NCBI GenBank assembly: GCA_905147135.1
Contig: LR990057.1
Coordinates: forward strand, 5,828,001-5,892,000
Length of the DNA: 64,000 nt
Direction of reading: 5' to 3'
From: Blastobasis lacticolella
Taxonomy: Eukaryota > Arthropoda > Insecta > Lepidoptera > Blastobasidae
Shown here: piece after piece, positions 39,086 through 50,800 of the stretch
How positions within the stretch are numbered: the first letter of the stretch is position 1
Layout: the number at the start of each line of letters is the position of its first letter
Made by a program: the position numbers and the translations under genes
Notes under the pieces: model-generated
Told to the model about the DNA's origin: nothing
The model's database searches: none
Seen by the model: only the letters and a program-made list of their open reading frames with translations

Positions 39086-41211
39086 CGCTTGTGTGGCTGA
39101 CTCTACCATACTGACTCTCCAAACATGTCTGACTGTTCACACTATTTTATATGTCATATAATAGGTATAAAATGGGTTACTAGACTGGGATATCGCCAAT
39201 GCGATGCCCAGCTCCAAAACCCCGAGGCAGCTCGGGCAGCAAAAAGGCATAGCCAAAAGGCTGAGCCCAGATGCCATGGAGATCCATGATTCCCCAAATC
39301 GCTATGCCATTGAACACCAGAGACTAGACCTTACTCACCTTTATTTGTCTCTAATGCCTTCTCTAGGGACTCTATTTTTGTCTCATCAACTGTTTAAAAA
39401 CTCAATTTATGACTCAACCGACTCTATTTTGGCTTTATTGACTCTACAAAAATATCTTCATCATTGGGTCTATTTTTATAGAGACTATGTTTGCTCTACC
39501 TACACTACTTCCTTCTGCAGCCAACGTTTTCCGATTGCGGTGTCACGATATAAGTGACGTATTTAAGCCCACCTACTAACCGATATTACGACGACGCTCT
39601 CTAGAAAGAACCACACGACAACAACTTTCTTTACACTTACGTATGTAACGTGTATGTTACTAATGTAACGTGTTAGTTACACTTAAGTTCTGGCTACTAT
39701 CTGGTAACATCGCATTCAAAAATAACTAAATTTTTTGGAATTCTACAACCCTATTTTCATCTCCGTTGAGTCGTAATAAATTTTGCTATGGATTGACACG
39801 ATTCAGGCCTCTTCGCAATAGAACTGAATATTTTTTCTGTAGGTATACTTCCGGCCTGTTTACGGACTTTTTATATTAATGGGAGTCAAACGAGCAAGCA
39901 GGCTACCTGATCGTAAGTGATTAACGCCTGCTGTGTGAGGTTGCCTGGAAGAAATCGCTTTAGGCGATAAAACCGCCTGTTGTTTTCTCTGTTGCTACCG
40001 ATATCACCGACTGTATTCTGTGTGTATGCGATAAAGTGTTCATTAATTTATTCATTCATTCATTCAACGCCGCCATGAACACCTGCAACAGCGTGGGGTC
40101 GTGTAGAAACTAGAATGATGTAGGCTCGTCACGCGGGGCTCCAACTTACCGGCTCGTTCCTTAGAGCCGTCAATGTATACGTAAATATTAACAATGTCAT
40201 CTTTTTTAAGAGAAATATAAAAGCATTACTCATGGTGATAGAGTGAGGGCCACGAGACTGCGCCCGGCTGAAAGTAGAACTAAATTTTGACTAATACTGA
40301 CAATGTCAAGTTCAGCCACAGTACACAAAACAGCGCCATCACCTGTCAGCAAAATCTCGGACCCCTCGTAGCCCTCAGTCTGCTATAATTAGACATGATT
40401 TCCCAAGATTTCGCAAAATATTTCTACAATATTTTGTAAACCTTGTACTTGGTTTTTCCTTTAATTTTAAAGAAATATGATTAGAAGATGTATTTATTGA
40501 CTTTACAATGTTTATACAGAATTTATATGACACTTATAAAACCATATTTACATTACCTAATTAAACGAAAGTAAAATATATTATACAAAAAATAAAAATA
40601 AAGACAATATTACACATAGAAGAATGACTCCAGAACGCTGCCAATGGAGAGTGTTCCTAGGAGGCTGGCGGCGTTACCACTTTGAATGGCCAAACTCAAG
40701 CGCTGGCCGAGGTACTCGCCAGATCAGTCGGGCAGATAGGTCCTGGAAGATCTTTCGGGCACTCGGCCCCCAGGACTCCAACGTCTCTAGCCTAAATGGC
40801 GCAAATAAGTTTAACAGGCCAAGAGATATTTGATGTCCTCTGCCGCTGATGCTGCCACGCCGGCACAGCAGCGGCACCACCAATCTCCAATAGCATGATC
40901 CAACCTCTCTGGAATGATGCCACAACATGCATTTCGGATATTCTGTGACGTCATTCCAGAGGGTGGTATCATGCGATTGGAGATCGGCGGTACCGTTCCA
41001 GGCCGGGGTAACCCTGAGGTTATTTGGAGCCAGGGTATCTTCTCCCTGGAAAATATATAATATATCGTGTTCTTAAGTACAGCACTAAAGACTGAAGAAT
41101 TACAAAATCACTTAAGCAGGAATGGTTAAAAAAATATATGTTACCGGATATTGATCTCTTTAAGTATCATAATAATTGTGTGTGTGCAATATTATAAGTA
41201 GGTAGGTTTAT
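39086..41211. other. downstream of hexosaminidase: repeats, no gene recognised
   Basis: 39204-39557 is an open frame of 117 residues without a recognised domain or codon pattern. 39880-40080 includes a dispersed repeat (GAGCAAGCAGGCTACCTGATC). 40490-41060 is a repeat block with AGAACGCTGCCAATGGAG and GTTCCAGGCCGGGGTAACCC, probably a retroelement 3' end in - orientation. Confidence 0.35.
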
Positions 41212-41630
41212 TAATGAGCAGTTTTCCAGTACGTACTGTCAATTAGTTTCAAAAAGCATCACTAGATGGCGCTCCCACAATTTTGGTACTTTCTTTTTAA
41301 ATCTGCATGATTGTGGCAGTGATGTAATGCAGCACACTAATACTAACCTTAAAAAAAATAGTAAGTTACGTCCATTCTTGATCCTAGCGTCCATGAAACA
41401 AACTAACTCAGTCAAATCGATATTTATTTTGTTTGCAATCATGTATTAAAACCTCTAAAATTGTTGAAAACTATTGTTAAATACAATATTATTCAGTATA
41501 ACGTACCCAGTATTTATATTCTCTTCGCTAAGTACCTATTTCAAGCGATCTTCAATTACCAAAATTGTTGGTGCGCCATCTAGCGAGTGGTTAGGAATGC
41601 TTCAGATACCTATTGGAAAACTGCTCATTG
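41212..41630. mobile_element. MITE with ~80-bp inverted ends
   Basis: Left end CAATGAGCAGTTTTCC-like (AATGAGCAGTTTTCCAGTAC) with inner CACTAGATGGCGCTCCCACA. The right end as reverse complement gives CCAATGAGCAGTTTTCCAAT with inner CGCTAGATGGCGCACCAACA. The interior is AT-rich and non-coding. Class unknown. Confidence 0.7.
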
Positions 41631-42236
41631 GCAGGAGGTTCTCTATAGATACCTATGTGTATCGATAGGATAAAAGAAGATGGCAACATTTTATGTGCTA
41701 ATGAGGATGATAAAAAAGATGACCAGATAATTCAACAAGAATTCATTATTTTAGAACCCCCACTCTTTAAATGTTATTTACCCTTTTCCTATGCAACAAT
41801 TAATATTACTGAAGACTGAAAATTGGTACTTCATAATATTATTTACTTAAGTTATACATGTAAGGCTCTCCTACTATGTCAATTAAGATTTAAGAATTTA
41901 TAAGTGTTCATTATTGTAAATTATATGACCAATTTTGGACTTTTAACTTTATATTGTAATAAAATATTTATAAGTTTAAGTACCATTTATTTTATCACAT
42001 CAGTAATATATGTACATAAAGTAATGAAGTTATAATAAATTGTAATGTTAATGTGATAGATCATGGGTGCCTATTTTTATAATAAATAATTGAAAAATCA
42101 TTTTTCGTTTAATTTCTGCGATGTCTTTTACCCTTTGTTTGTCAAACTGCAGACAGTTCAATATTTCCTTGGTACACATCAACCAAATCTACAATTTATA
42201 CCTTTTGCGGATACGTAAATTTGACATATTTATTAT

Positions 42237-42990
42237 ACAGGGTGTTTCATAATACATGTATAAAGCCGAAAGGATGTTAAAGTAGAGCTTTCAAAGAGTG
42301 CACTGGCGACTTCATTTTATCCGGACATTGAATTTTAATTTTAATAAAAAATATTAATTTTTAAAGATAAATAACCATATCGACTACGTTGAAGCGCAGC
42401 TCTATTTCAAGTTGATGATCATATAAAAAACAGGTTAACAACCTCGTGCGACCCCTATCGAAACAAAGCAACCTCCTCAAGCCTACTACCAGGAGCCTAA
42501 TGCTGCGTACACACCGGGCGATGTGTGACGCGCACCCGTTTCGGCCAACGATTGTCCGTTGGCGTGTGCCGGCCGGCAATCCGCAGTGCAGCGTGGCGGT
42601 AACATCAAACGGATAGAAGTAATCATCCAATCGCTGTTTGGGCGGATACCGAAGGCCAACAACCAAACGTGCAAATACGAGCCCGAATCGGTTCCCAAAA
42701 CTCCCAAAAATCGTTTGCTTGACCACGAAATGCAAGTATTAGACCTTAGAAGTCCAAATAATTCGGCCGACAGCCCTTCGTTGGCGTACGTTGAGTGTGT
42801 ACACACCATAAGGACGAGTAGTAACCTCGTGCCATTCATATCAAAACAAACCAACCTCCTACATCTTACTACCAGGCGTCGAACTAAATGTTACCTACTT
42901 ATCTACATGAATAGGCTCTACCAAATTAACTAAGAACTTACCTACACTAATTATTTTCAATAGGTAGGCATGCTTAAATAGTCAATAATT
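42237..42990. repeat. transposon-like block with 55-bp direct repeat
   Basis: Starts with CAGGGTGTTTCATAATACATG, a common DNA-transposon end. A stretch at 42438-42496 (AACAACCTCGTGCGACCCC ... CTACTACCAGG) recurs at 42821-42879 (AGTAACCTCGTGCCATTCA ... CTTACTACCAGG). Open frames of about 120 residues occur on both strands, but none has a recognisable domain. Confidence 0.4.
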
Positions 42991-42992
42991 AA

Positions 42993-43573
42993 GGAGCGTC
43001 GGTGGCCTAAGGTTGCGGTATCCGACTCGTACACGAGAGGTACCGGGTTCGAATCCCACTGCCGCCATGTACCAATAACTCTTTTTTAAGTTATGCACAT
43101 TAACTGAATACTAACCGATGCTTTTACGGTAAGGGAAATTATCGTGATGAAACTTACACATTCAGTTCAGACGACTGTAACCATGATTAAATCTGGTCAG
43201 GTTCCCTTGGCAGCAGGGTTAGGAGCCAGGAATGTCAGAAATCCTAGATCATGGACCATAGTCAAAGCGGACCACAGACACGGAAAATAATTTTGTGGAG
43301 AGAAAATAATTTGTTACAGTGGAGCGACTACCATCTGACCTCCATGACCCTGCTACCAGGGGAACTTGACTAGATTGGATCAACTTACACTTTCAGTTGC
43401 CAGAATTTGCAGATTTCATCGTGATGTTTCCCTCACCATAGGAGCATCGGTTAATTTCAACTAATGTACATAACTCAGAAAATAGTCATTGGTACATTGC
43501 CACAGCGGGATTCGAACCCGGCACCTCTCTCGCTTACGAGTCGGATACTCAACCGCCCAGCCACCAACGTTCT
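42993..43573. repeat. head-to-head inverted pair of tRNA-Thr-like SINEs
   Basis: 42993-43275 is a + copy (CCGACTCGTACACGAGAGGT, B box GGGTTCGAATCCC). 43310-43573 is a - copy (GGGATTCGAACCCGGCACC, GCTTACGAGTCGG). The tails meet in the middle, separated by about 35 bp, so the transcript would form a long imperfect hairpin. 43574-45170 shows no further feature. Confidence 0.75.
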
Positions 43574-45172
43574 TGAAAAACATACTTAAGATAGCTACAT
43601 AACTAAAACAGAATTCGTTCAATTGATAAATCGTTCTACACAGATAAGTAGGTACTATGTCCTACTAAAATGGTTCACTCATCTAGGGACCTACGTAGCG
43701 TAGGGAACCACTTATGAGACTAGTTTTGTTGAAACAGATTACAGACAGGTTTTACTAAATACCTACATGTTTTCATGAACAGATAAAAGCGTTGTCTTTT
43801 CTACCTATTTCCCGTCGGAAAAGAACCTCCTAACGTTACGATTATGTTCTAGCTAGGTAGCATATCTTAAAGTCTAGCTAGAACCTAGACCTTTAAAGCA
43901 TGAGGTACGTACCTTTTTAAAGTTATTTTATGAAAACAAAGAACGTCAGGTGCCATACTTTCTTGCTTTCTTGTGGCTCGGATGACTGATAGGTATTAAC
44001 TATCAAGTAAGCTTGCACTCGTATCGTAGCGTAGCTAGGTAGGTACACTCCATACACACAGATACACAACACTACGCAGGCTCTGGTTGCTATGCAATAC
44101 GTAAGTAGGTAGGTACCATGGTGTTTGGCCTACTGCTAGCTTGCATTCATGCACAGAATAATGATTATCACAATACTTAAACGTTGAACGCTGAACACAG
44201 ACAAGACTACGTTAATACTGGTACCTGAATCTATAAATCATTCGTTCACATCGTTAACACTCTTATCACAGTTATCTTCACAATAGGTACTTAGGTATCC
44301 TACAACTACAACGCAACAATCATTTCGGTCACGCGAAAAGCTAAAAACTGAATGAGAACCGTGGGTCAAACAACAAAATAAAGAACGGCCCGCCAAAGTA
44401 TTCTATTTTTAGATTTTTTAGTTTTCAGTTTCTATTTTGATGTCAAAGGCGCCGCCACAGCTCCGGCGCCGGCCTTGACCTTGATGGCACGTGCAAAAGG
44501 ATTCCTACTTAGGGATCCGTGTTTTAGGGGTCTTACTTATTTCGCCTTTTATGTTCTCTCGTTTTATGTTCTCCTGGTAGTTGCACCATAATGTTAATTT
44601 TTTTTTATTTGATAAAGTGAGTCCAACTGTGGGCTTAATAATAATCCTTATGATGACGGTGATGGCCTACATTTGCTTATCACTATTTTATCGGGTAGTT
44701 TGGTACAATGACAGTAACCTAGACAGTAATTTCTAAAATTGTGTTTGGGTCCGTGCTCCACCTAGGTGACCTAGGTTCTCCAATTGGGTGAAGCATGGGA
44801 TATTTACAGGTATAGCTCCATCAACTAAGAATCATTTAGTTAATTTTAGTTGATGAGAAATGTTCGTGAAAACGATAGGTACGATTACCTACGCGACACT
44901 GAATCATGACTGACAGACATGACATGAGAAAGCAAACTCGTAAAAAGACAAAGATGTTACATTAATTAGAGTTTGCTACATTAATATGCTACAGTAATTT
45001 GAATAAGACTACTTTGCTGTTAGTTAGGTGGTGGTGCACTTTCGTAAAAACTATGAGTGAACCTTTTGAATTAAAATCATAATTGATTACAATATTTTTT
45101 TGTACAGAACCCTCAAACCAAAAAATACAAAACGGATAATTTAGACCTCCTTAATATTGCGCCTAGTACGTG

Positions 45173-46020
45173 GGGTGTCCATAAAATAAGCCAGTGCAAA
45201 TACAGGCATGACGCATTTCATCTTAGTCTTCACAGTGACAACGCATCTGCTGTTCTGCATTTTTGTTGCCTGCAACCTAAATGCTTAAATCGTAGATATA
45301 ATGGGCGACGGTTACCGCTTGCCTTCAGGTGGACTATCACTGCGTAGCATAAAACAAGTAATTGTACTGCCACTAGGCCACTAGGTACATATTTGTTTCT
45401 TAAGCGTTGTTGACACTAAAAACTAGTAACAGACGTTCCCCTTTTTCTGGAGCCAACCAACCGTTAGTTGCAGTTGATACTAATCCTTACGCAGGATAAA
45501 ATAGTCGCATTTGAGTGCGGAATACGTGGTCGGACGTCCGACCAAGGACGGCATTCCCGCGCATCCGTATTAACCCAAAAGCTGCTTTATTTTGTACTGT
45601 GTAAGGATTAGTATCGACTGCAACTGATGATTGGTCGGCTCAAGGCAAATCGTAGCGTCTGTTACTAGTAAATTGACGAAATGGTAAAACCGGGTCTCCT
45701 GACCGTACCTAGTACGTAAATAGTGTTGCTAGGTATTTTTTCAGCTTTTCAAATTAAATATTCACCTTCTTGGATTCATACATGAGTAGAATTTAATCAT
45801 TACTATTAGATATGTACTGAAATGACGTCTTTCCTTATTTCGGAGCTGGCGGAAAAGTTCAACGAGAAATGCATAAACTTGTGCCAAGGCTCACCACATG
45901 CATTCAACAGGATGTAGACTGAGTGAAAAAATAGACAATAAAGTATAACAACAATATGGTGTAGTTTTGCTGCACTTTCCAAAAATATTAAAATCTAGTG
46001 AATGTACTTTATGGACACCC
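45173..46020. mobile_element. DNA transposon remnant with nested foldback MITE
   Basis: Ends GGGTGTCCATAAAATA and, inverted, GGGTGTCCATAAAGTA. The interior has no transposase frame. A second element is nested at 45422-45669. Confidence 0.6.
45422..45669. mobile_element. 248-bp MITE with ~70-bp inverted ends
   Basis: Left ACTAGTAACAGACG ... AGTTGATACTAATCCTTAC pairs with right GTAAGGATTAGTATCGACT ... CGTCTGTTACTAGT. The centre holds CGGACGTCCG. It is nested in the element at 45173-46020. Confidence 0.8.
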
Positions 46021-47331
46021 TGTGATATCAGTATCCCGTGCATAGTCCACCTGCTTCAGTCATGACTGCCTAGTACAATAGAAGATATGGCGCAGACGCG
46101 AAATCAAGCTGTAACTTTTTTGCCTATTAATGTTTATTGTGTTTTCGCAATTAGTTTGAAGACTATGTACCTAGGTACAACATTGTGTTGAAGGCAAAAA
46201 AAAACAAATAAATTAAAGTAGAAACAAACATCGAAATGTCTTGTTTTTGTGCCGGACTGCTCACGAGCTGCTTGTAATAATAATTTTATTAACCAGCCAC
46301 TTGAGGTATTAATCATAGTGATCTTTAGATTGAATTTTAAAACTCATATGAAACGGTAGGTAGAAAAGACTTAAAGGCACAAAACCTATATCCTATCTGT
46401 AACTGGTAAAATTCTATTATTCAGTTGATTGACCTGATTATAAACTTGAGTGATCTATTACAACTGATTTCTAGAGATGCGGTCTTTCGTTTTCAAAATG
46501 TGATTATCGACATTGAAAAAGAAAAAGTTCGATTGTCATTGTCTCGGTAACTATTCCACGCACGACACCTACTTTACACGACACGACCTACTTTAGTAGA
46601 CAACTGATAAATAACATAATAATTGTTGAAATATATTCCCTACTACAATCTATTGCGCTACTTACTAACATAAATGGATATTCTACATTGTATTTACATT
46701 GCGAAACTTATACTTAATTAATTATTATAATAATAGACAAACGACTATTCTTTACTAATATTTTCTAAAAACAACAACGTCGGTATGAAATTAAGGAGCC
46801 ATAAATAATGTAAGTATTGTAAATACGTTATTCCTTATTTACATTTACTGTACCAAATTGTATCGTCGTACATTCGATTCGTTATTGAAGAAATATACCA
46901 TTAATATCATCATTATTCCTCTGCCTGTTTTTTAACAAGAGCAATGCATTACGCACCTTCTGTTCGGGGACGAAGGGTCTTACTCCTTTGCCTGCCTTTA
47001 GTACACCAGGTGGTGTACGAGATCTGCCCAGGCATATCGTTTAGTATGGAAGGTTACTAGCTCATCTTGTGGCGGTGGCGACGTGTCAAAACGTCCAGGC
47101 ACAACCCACACGATGATGAAGAAGATACCGTTACCGGTATATGATATGTGTCCTGCGATATCAGTACAACATGTTAATCTCTCTGAAGTGAAGAAGCACG
47201 AATATTGTAAATAGAGGTGTAATAAATCAATTAATCATCCTTCTAAATCTTTAGATCGTTAGCGTTGTTTCAAGTTTGTATTCGAAAACATGATATATGC
47301 AAAGACATATGATGCTTCTTGGCCAAATAAT
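46021..47331. other. spacer 3' of the homeobox gene
   Basis: AT-rich, with no recognised repeat and no coding frame of note. It should contain the 3'UTR and polyadenylation site of the - strand homeobox gene, but no AATAAA can be assigned confidently. Confidence 0.3.
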
Positions 47332-47888
47332 TTACATCAACATATTCCTACTTGGATTCCTAGTAGCACCCTTAACTGCTCCAACGCTCAAATCGTTTGG
47401 GACGAGCTCATGCAACACCGTGTCGCTTCTAAACATGCTTGTGGCGATCCTGCTGGCCAGTCTCTCTGACTCTCTCAGATCGTCGTCTTTAGAGTGAGAT
47501 GTAAGATCGATTTCCGTGTCACTGTCGCTCTCGTCGCGCCTGTACGCCAAGTCCTGGGGTTCATTGGGCTCTTGAAGCGGACATGGATAGTTCTTTGTCA
47601 TTACCCGGAGGTCAGTCGGAGTCATTTCTGGGTTGTCAATTTGTTGTGCCATGAGCATCTGTGGGAATGGGAACGCTGGTGGCATTCTCCCATCATCGTT
47701 TCCATACATTGGAGGCGCCATTTCGTGAGTTGGAAGCGGCATGGGCTCAACGTTGGAATTGTGGATGTAGGGGTCTTGGCGTATTGGTGATTTCAGCTCT
47801 CTGTTGTCCATGGCAGGGGGTTCCGGAGACTCTTTCCCGGATGGTGAATCGCCACCTTCTGGTGACGAGTCGGGGGGTTTCGTGTGAC
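47332..47888 (-). CDS. homeobox gene exon 3 (C-terminal domain)
   Basis: 184 codons and TAA. Begins [20 protein letters not shown], Pro/Ser/Glu rich, continues with Met- and Pro-rich sequence, then [20 protein letters not shown], and ends NPSRNMLM. No OAR motif is evident. The G|GT split codon with exon 2 fixes the frame. Confidence 0.85.
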
Positions 47889-50800
47889 CTGTGGATACGA
47901 AAAATTTTTATGTTAATTAAGTTATTTACTGGTCCACATCATTATCATCAAAAGCCTATCCACTCCACTCCACTGCTGGACTTGAACCTCCTCGACATCT
48001 CCAGGGTTGGCAGGCGGGTTGGAAATTGCAGCGGAGGTCATGGCTGGTTAGCCCCTCAGACATTAGTCTCCTTTTACGACACCCAAGACGGCTGAAAAAT
48101 TCCGTAGATGCTAAAACTAACATCCATATTTACAAACAATACTTGTCTAAGTCACTTAAGTACCGAGCCACACAGATGCAGTGCGCCGCGCGGCGTACTG
48201 CACGATGTGGCAAAACGCACGCTGAGCAATATGTACGTAAGTACATTGACAGGTGGCGAAATAGAGCTTAATTAAAAGTTAATTAAAAAGCGCTCTTTCT
48301 GAATTGACTAAAATCATTATACAAGCAAACAATGCTTAAAAGGATATTCCGGCCACTTATAAAAGGCAAAAGTTGTTAAGAAAATAAAGATTTATCATTA
48401 TTATTATAAATAGTTTATGCGTTCTCACAGTGCGCGTCTGCTAAGTGAACGCACTGCGTTCAATACGGCTCTATGATTGGTTAATTTCGTTCATTTTGAT
48501 GGACGCATAGTGTCAATCGGATGTGAAATGAGCTCCCAGCACCAGTGATTCCTTAGTCATATATGATAGGATCGTTCAAGAGGTATATTAGAGGTCTCTT
48601 CAGAGACCCTGATGTTGCTGATGTCAATAGGTGGCGGCGACCACTTTCCATCGGGTGGCCCGCTTGCCTGTCTGTCTGCCGTGTAACATAAAGAAAGAAG
48701 TATAACGTTTATGAATAAAGACATCAGTGTCTCATGGATCACTGCCACCGATCTTGGAAAACAGTAAGCGATGTGATGTGGGTTTTCCCAATACCCATAC
48801 CGGTCATCATCGGCGGTGAGCCGAGTCCGAGGCAGCGCATCCGCCAGGCGTCCTGCAGCAGCTGCAGCCGCGCCTGCTTGCGCCATTTGGCGCGCCGGTT
48901 CTGGAACCACACCTGGAATGGACGGAGTACGATTTTGATGAGACTAGGCCAACATTGAAACAAAGATCATTCATCATCATCACAGTCTACTGCAGGACTC
49001 AAGGCCTCTCCCGAGAAGATTTAAAACCTCCCAGGTTGCATTTGTTATTCATTAAATTTTTTGCTAGGGATAATGGTTCATTGCTAGGGAAAATTATCAT
49101 TTAGCAATATCTGATTTCTTTGTGGTGGTCTGACTTTGACAATAGACCTACCCATTTTAAGCCTCTACAATAAAGTGCACACGCCAGGAGGACCGTCGTT
49201 AGCCTAGTGGTTAAAGCATCCGACTCGTAAGCGACAGGTACCGGGATCGAATCCCACTGCGGCCATCTACCAACGACTCCTTTCTGAGTTATGTACATTA
49301 GCTGAATGCTAACCGATGCTGTGACGGTGAGCGAAAACATCGTGATGAATCGTGCACATTCAGGCGACTGAATGTGCAATCATGATCGTATGTGGTCAAG
49401 TTCCCCTGGTAGCAGGGCCACGGAGGTCAAATGGCAGTCGCTTCACTGTAATAATTACCTGATATGCCAAAATCATGGCGCCTGCGACGCGGCGGACCCT
49501 GCAGACCCTGGGTCCTCGTGCGTGACAGCACAACCGAGACATGATTATTTTATGAATAAAGTGCCCGCGTAAGATGAGCCGTACGTTAAAAGGTTCCTAT
49601 ACATTCCGGGTTTCAAGTTATTTGGTCCTTCTAATGAGGCGAGGCCAAGATACAGAAAGAGACAAAAAAGCTTCAATTTATTTTATAGAGCATCATCCAA
49701 TATATATTTTTTAATTAAACTTATATTTGCACTATTATACACCAATTTACTTTCAACATTTTTAACTTTTCAGCTTTTCAAAGCAGTAGGGGTTTTTGAA
49801 CTACTTTATTTAATTTAAAATGAGATATTTGTTGAAATGTTATTGTTAAAAATGAACTCCGTTGAGTTTCGGGAACCAAATTGACACATTAATTGCCAAT
49901 TACAACAGCCTGACACCGATTTTCCAGGTTGGATGAAAACCATATTATAAAGATCCCCTTAAAGAACACTCGTAAAGATCTTCCGTAGGTAATTGACTGT
50001 TCTTATCGACTCTATCAAAAGCCTTGATATAGTCGGTGCAAATATCGTCGTTCACTTGACAACCACTATACACTGCGAGATAAATTCGTCAAAGTATCGT
50101 TAAATGTAGTCGCTATTGACATCGGTCCCGTGCCACAGAATACTGATCCCGTGTTGCGATGAGGCGTATTGAAGGTAAAAAAAAAAAAAATCGTGGACAA
50201 ATTCACATAGCGCCATCTAGCCCCAAAGTAAGCAAAGCTTGTGTTATGGGTGCTAGATAACTGATAAACTACTCAAATATTTTTAAATACATACTTATTA
50301 TACATAGAACACCCAGACCCGTAACAGAAATTAAAATTCATCATTTCAACCTCTGCTCGGCCGGGAATCGAACCCGGGACCTCTTGCGTGACAGACCATG
50401 TTGACCACTGAACCACTCAGGTCGTCACTGTATGACAGGTGAGGCATTGTAGGGCAGGTCGACTCATTCCGACGGCGTCGGGTAACACAAAATTCACTAT
50501 AAATTAGACAACATTCTTTTAAGACTCCTTTTGCATTGCTTGGCATTTGAAACACAAAACAACGCACGATCAAGGATCTAAACGACTCTTAAGTATTTTT
50601 CACACCTCCTGCTCAACAATATGCAAATTATGTATCATAAAATGTCACCGTAAAGCATGGCCTTATTACCTGCAAGGAAATAATATTTATTGTAAAGGGA
50701 ATAAAGTGATTGGAATTTGGAATGTTAAAATTCGTATGAAAACTCTTAGCGTACGGGCTCTGTAAAGAGACATTATTTGAAAATCACAACAATGTGTATT

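Noticed and set aside
39204..39557. 117-residue frame downstream of the hexosaminidase gene
   Set aside because: No recognisable domain, no splice partners found, and AT-rich quasi-repetitive GACTCTA text. Not enough to call a gene.
42361..42933. Antiparallel 122-124 residue frames
   Set aside because: They lie in a transposon-like block with direct repeats and no recognised domain.
49189..49270. tRNA-Thr(CGU) gene
   Set aside because: Same reasoning: imperfect stems and an attached conserved 200-bp SINE body seen in several copies.
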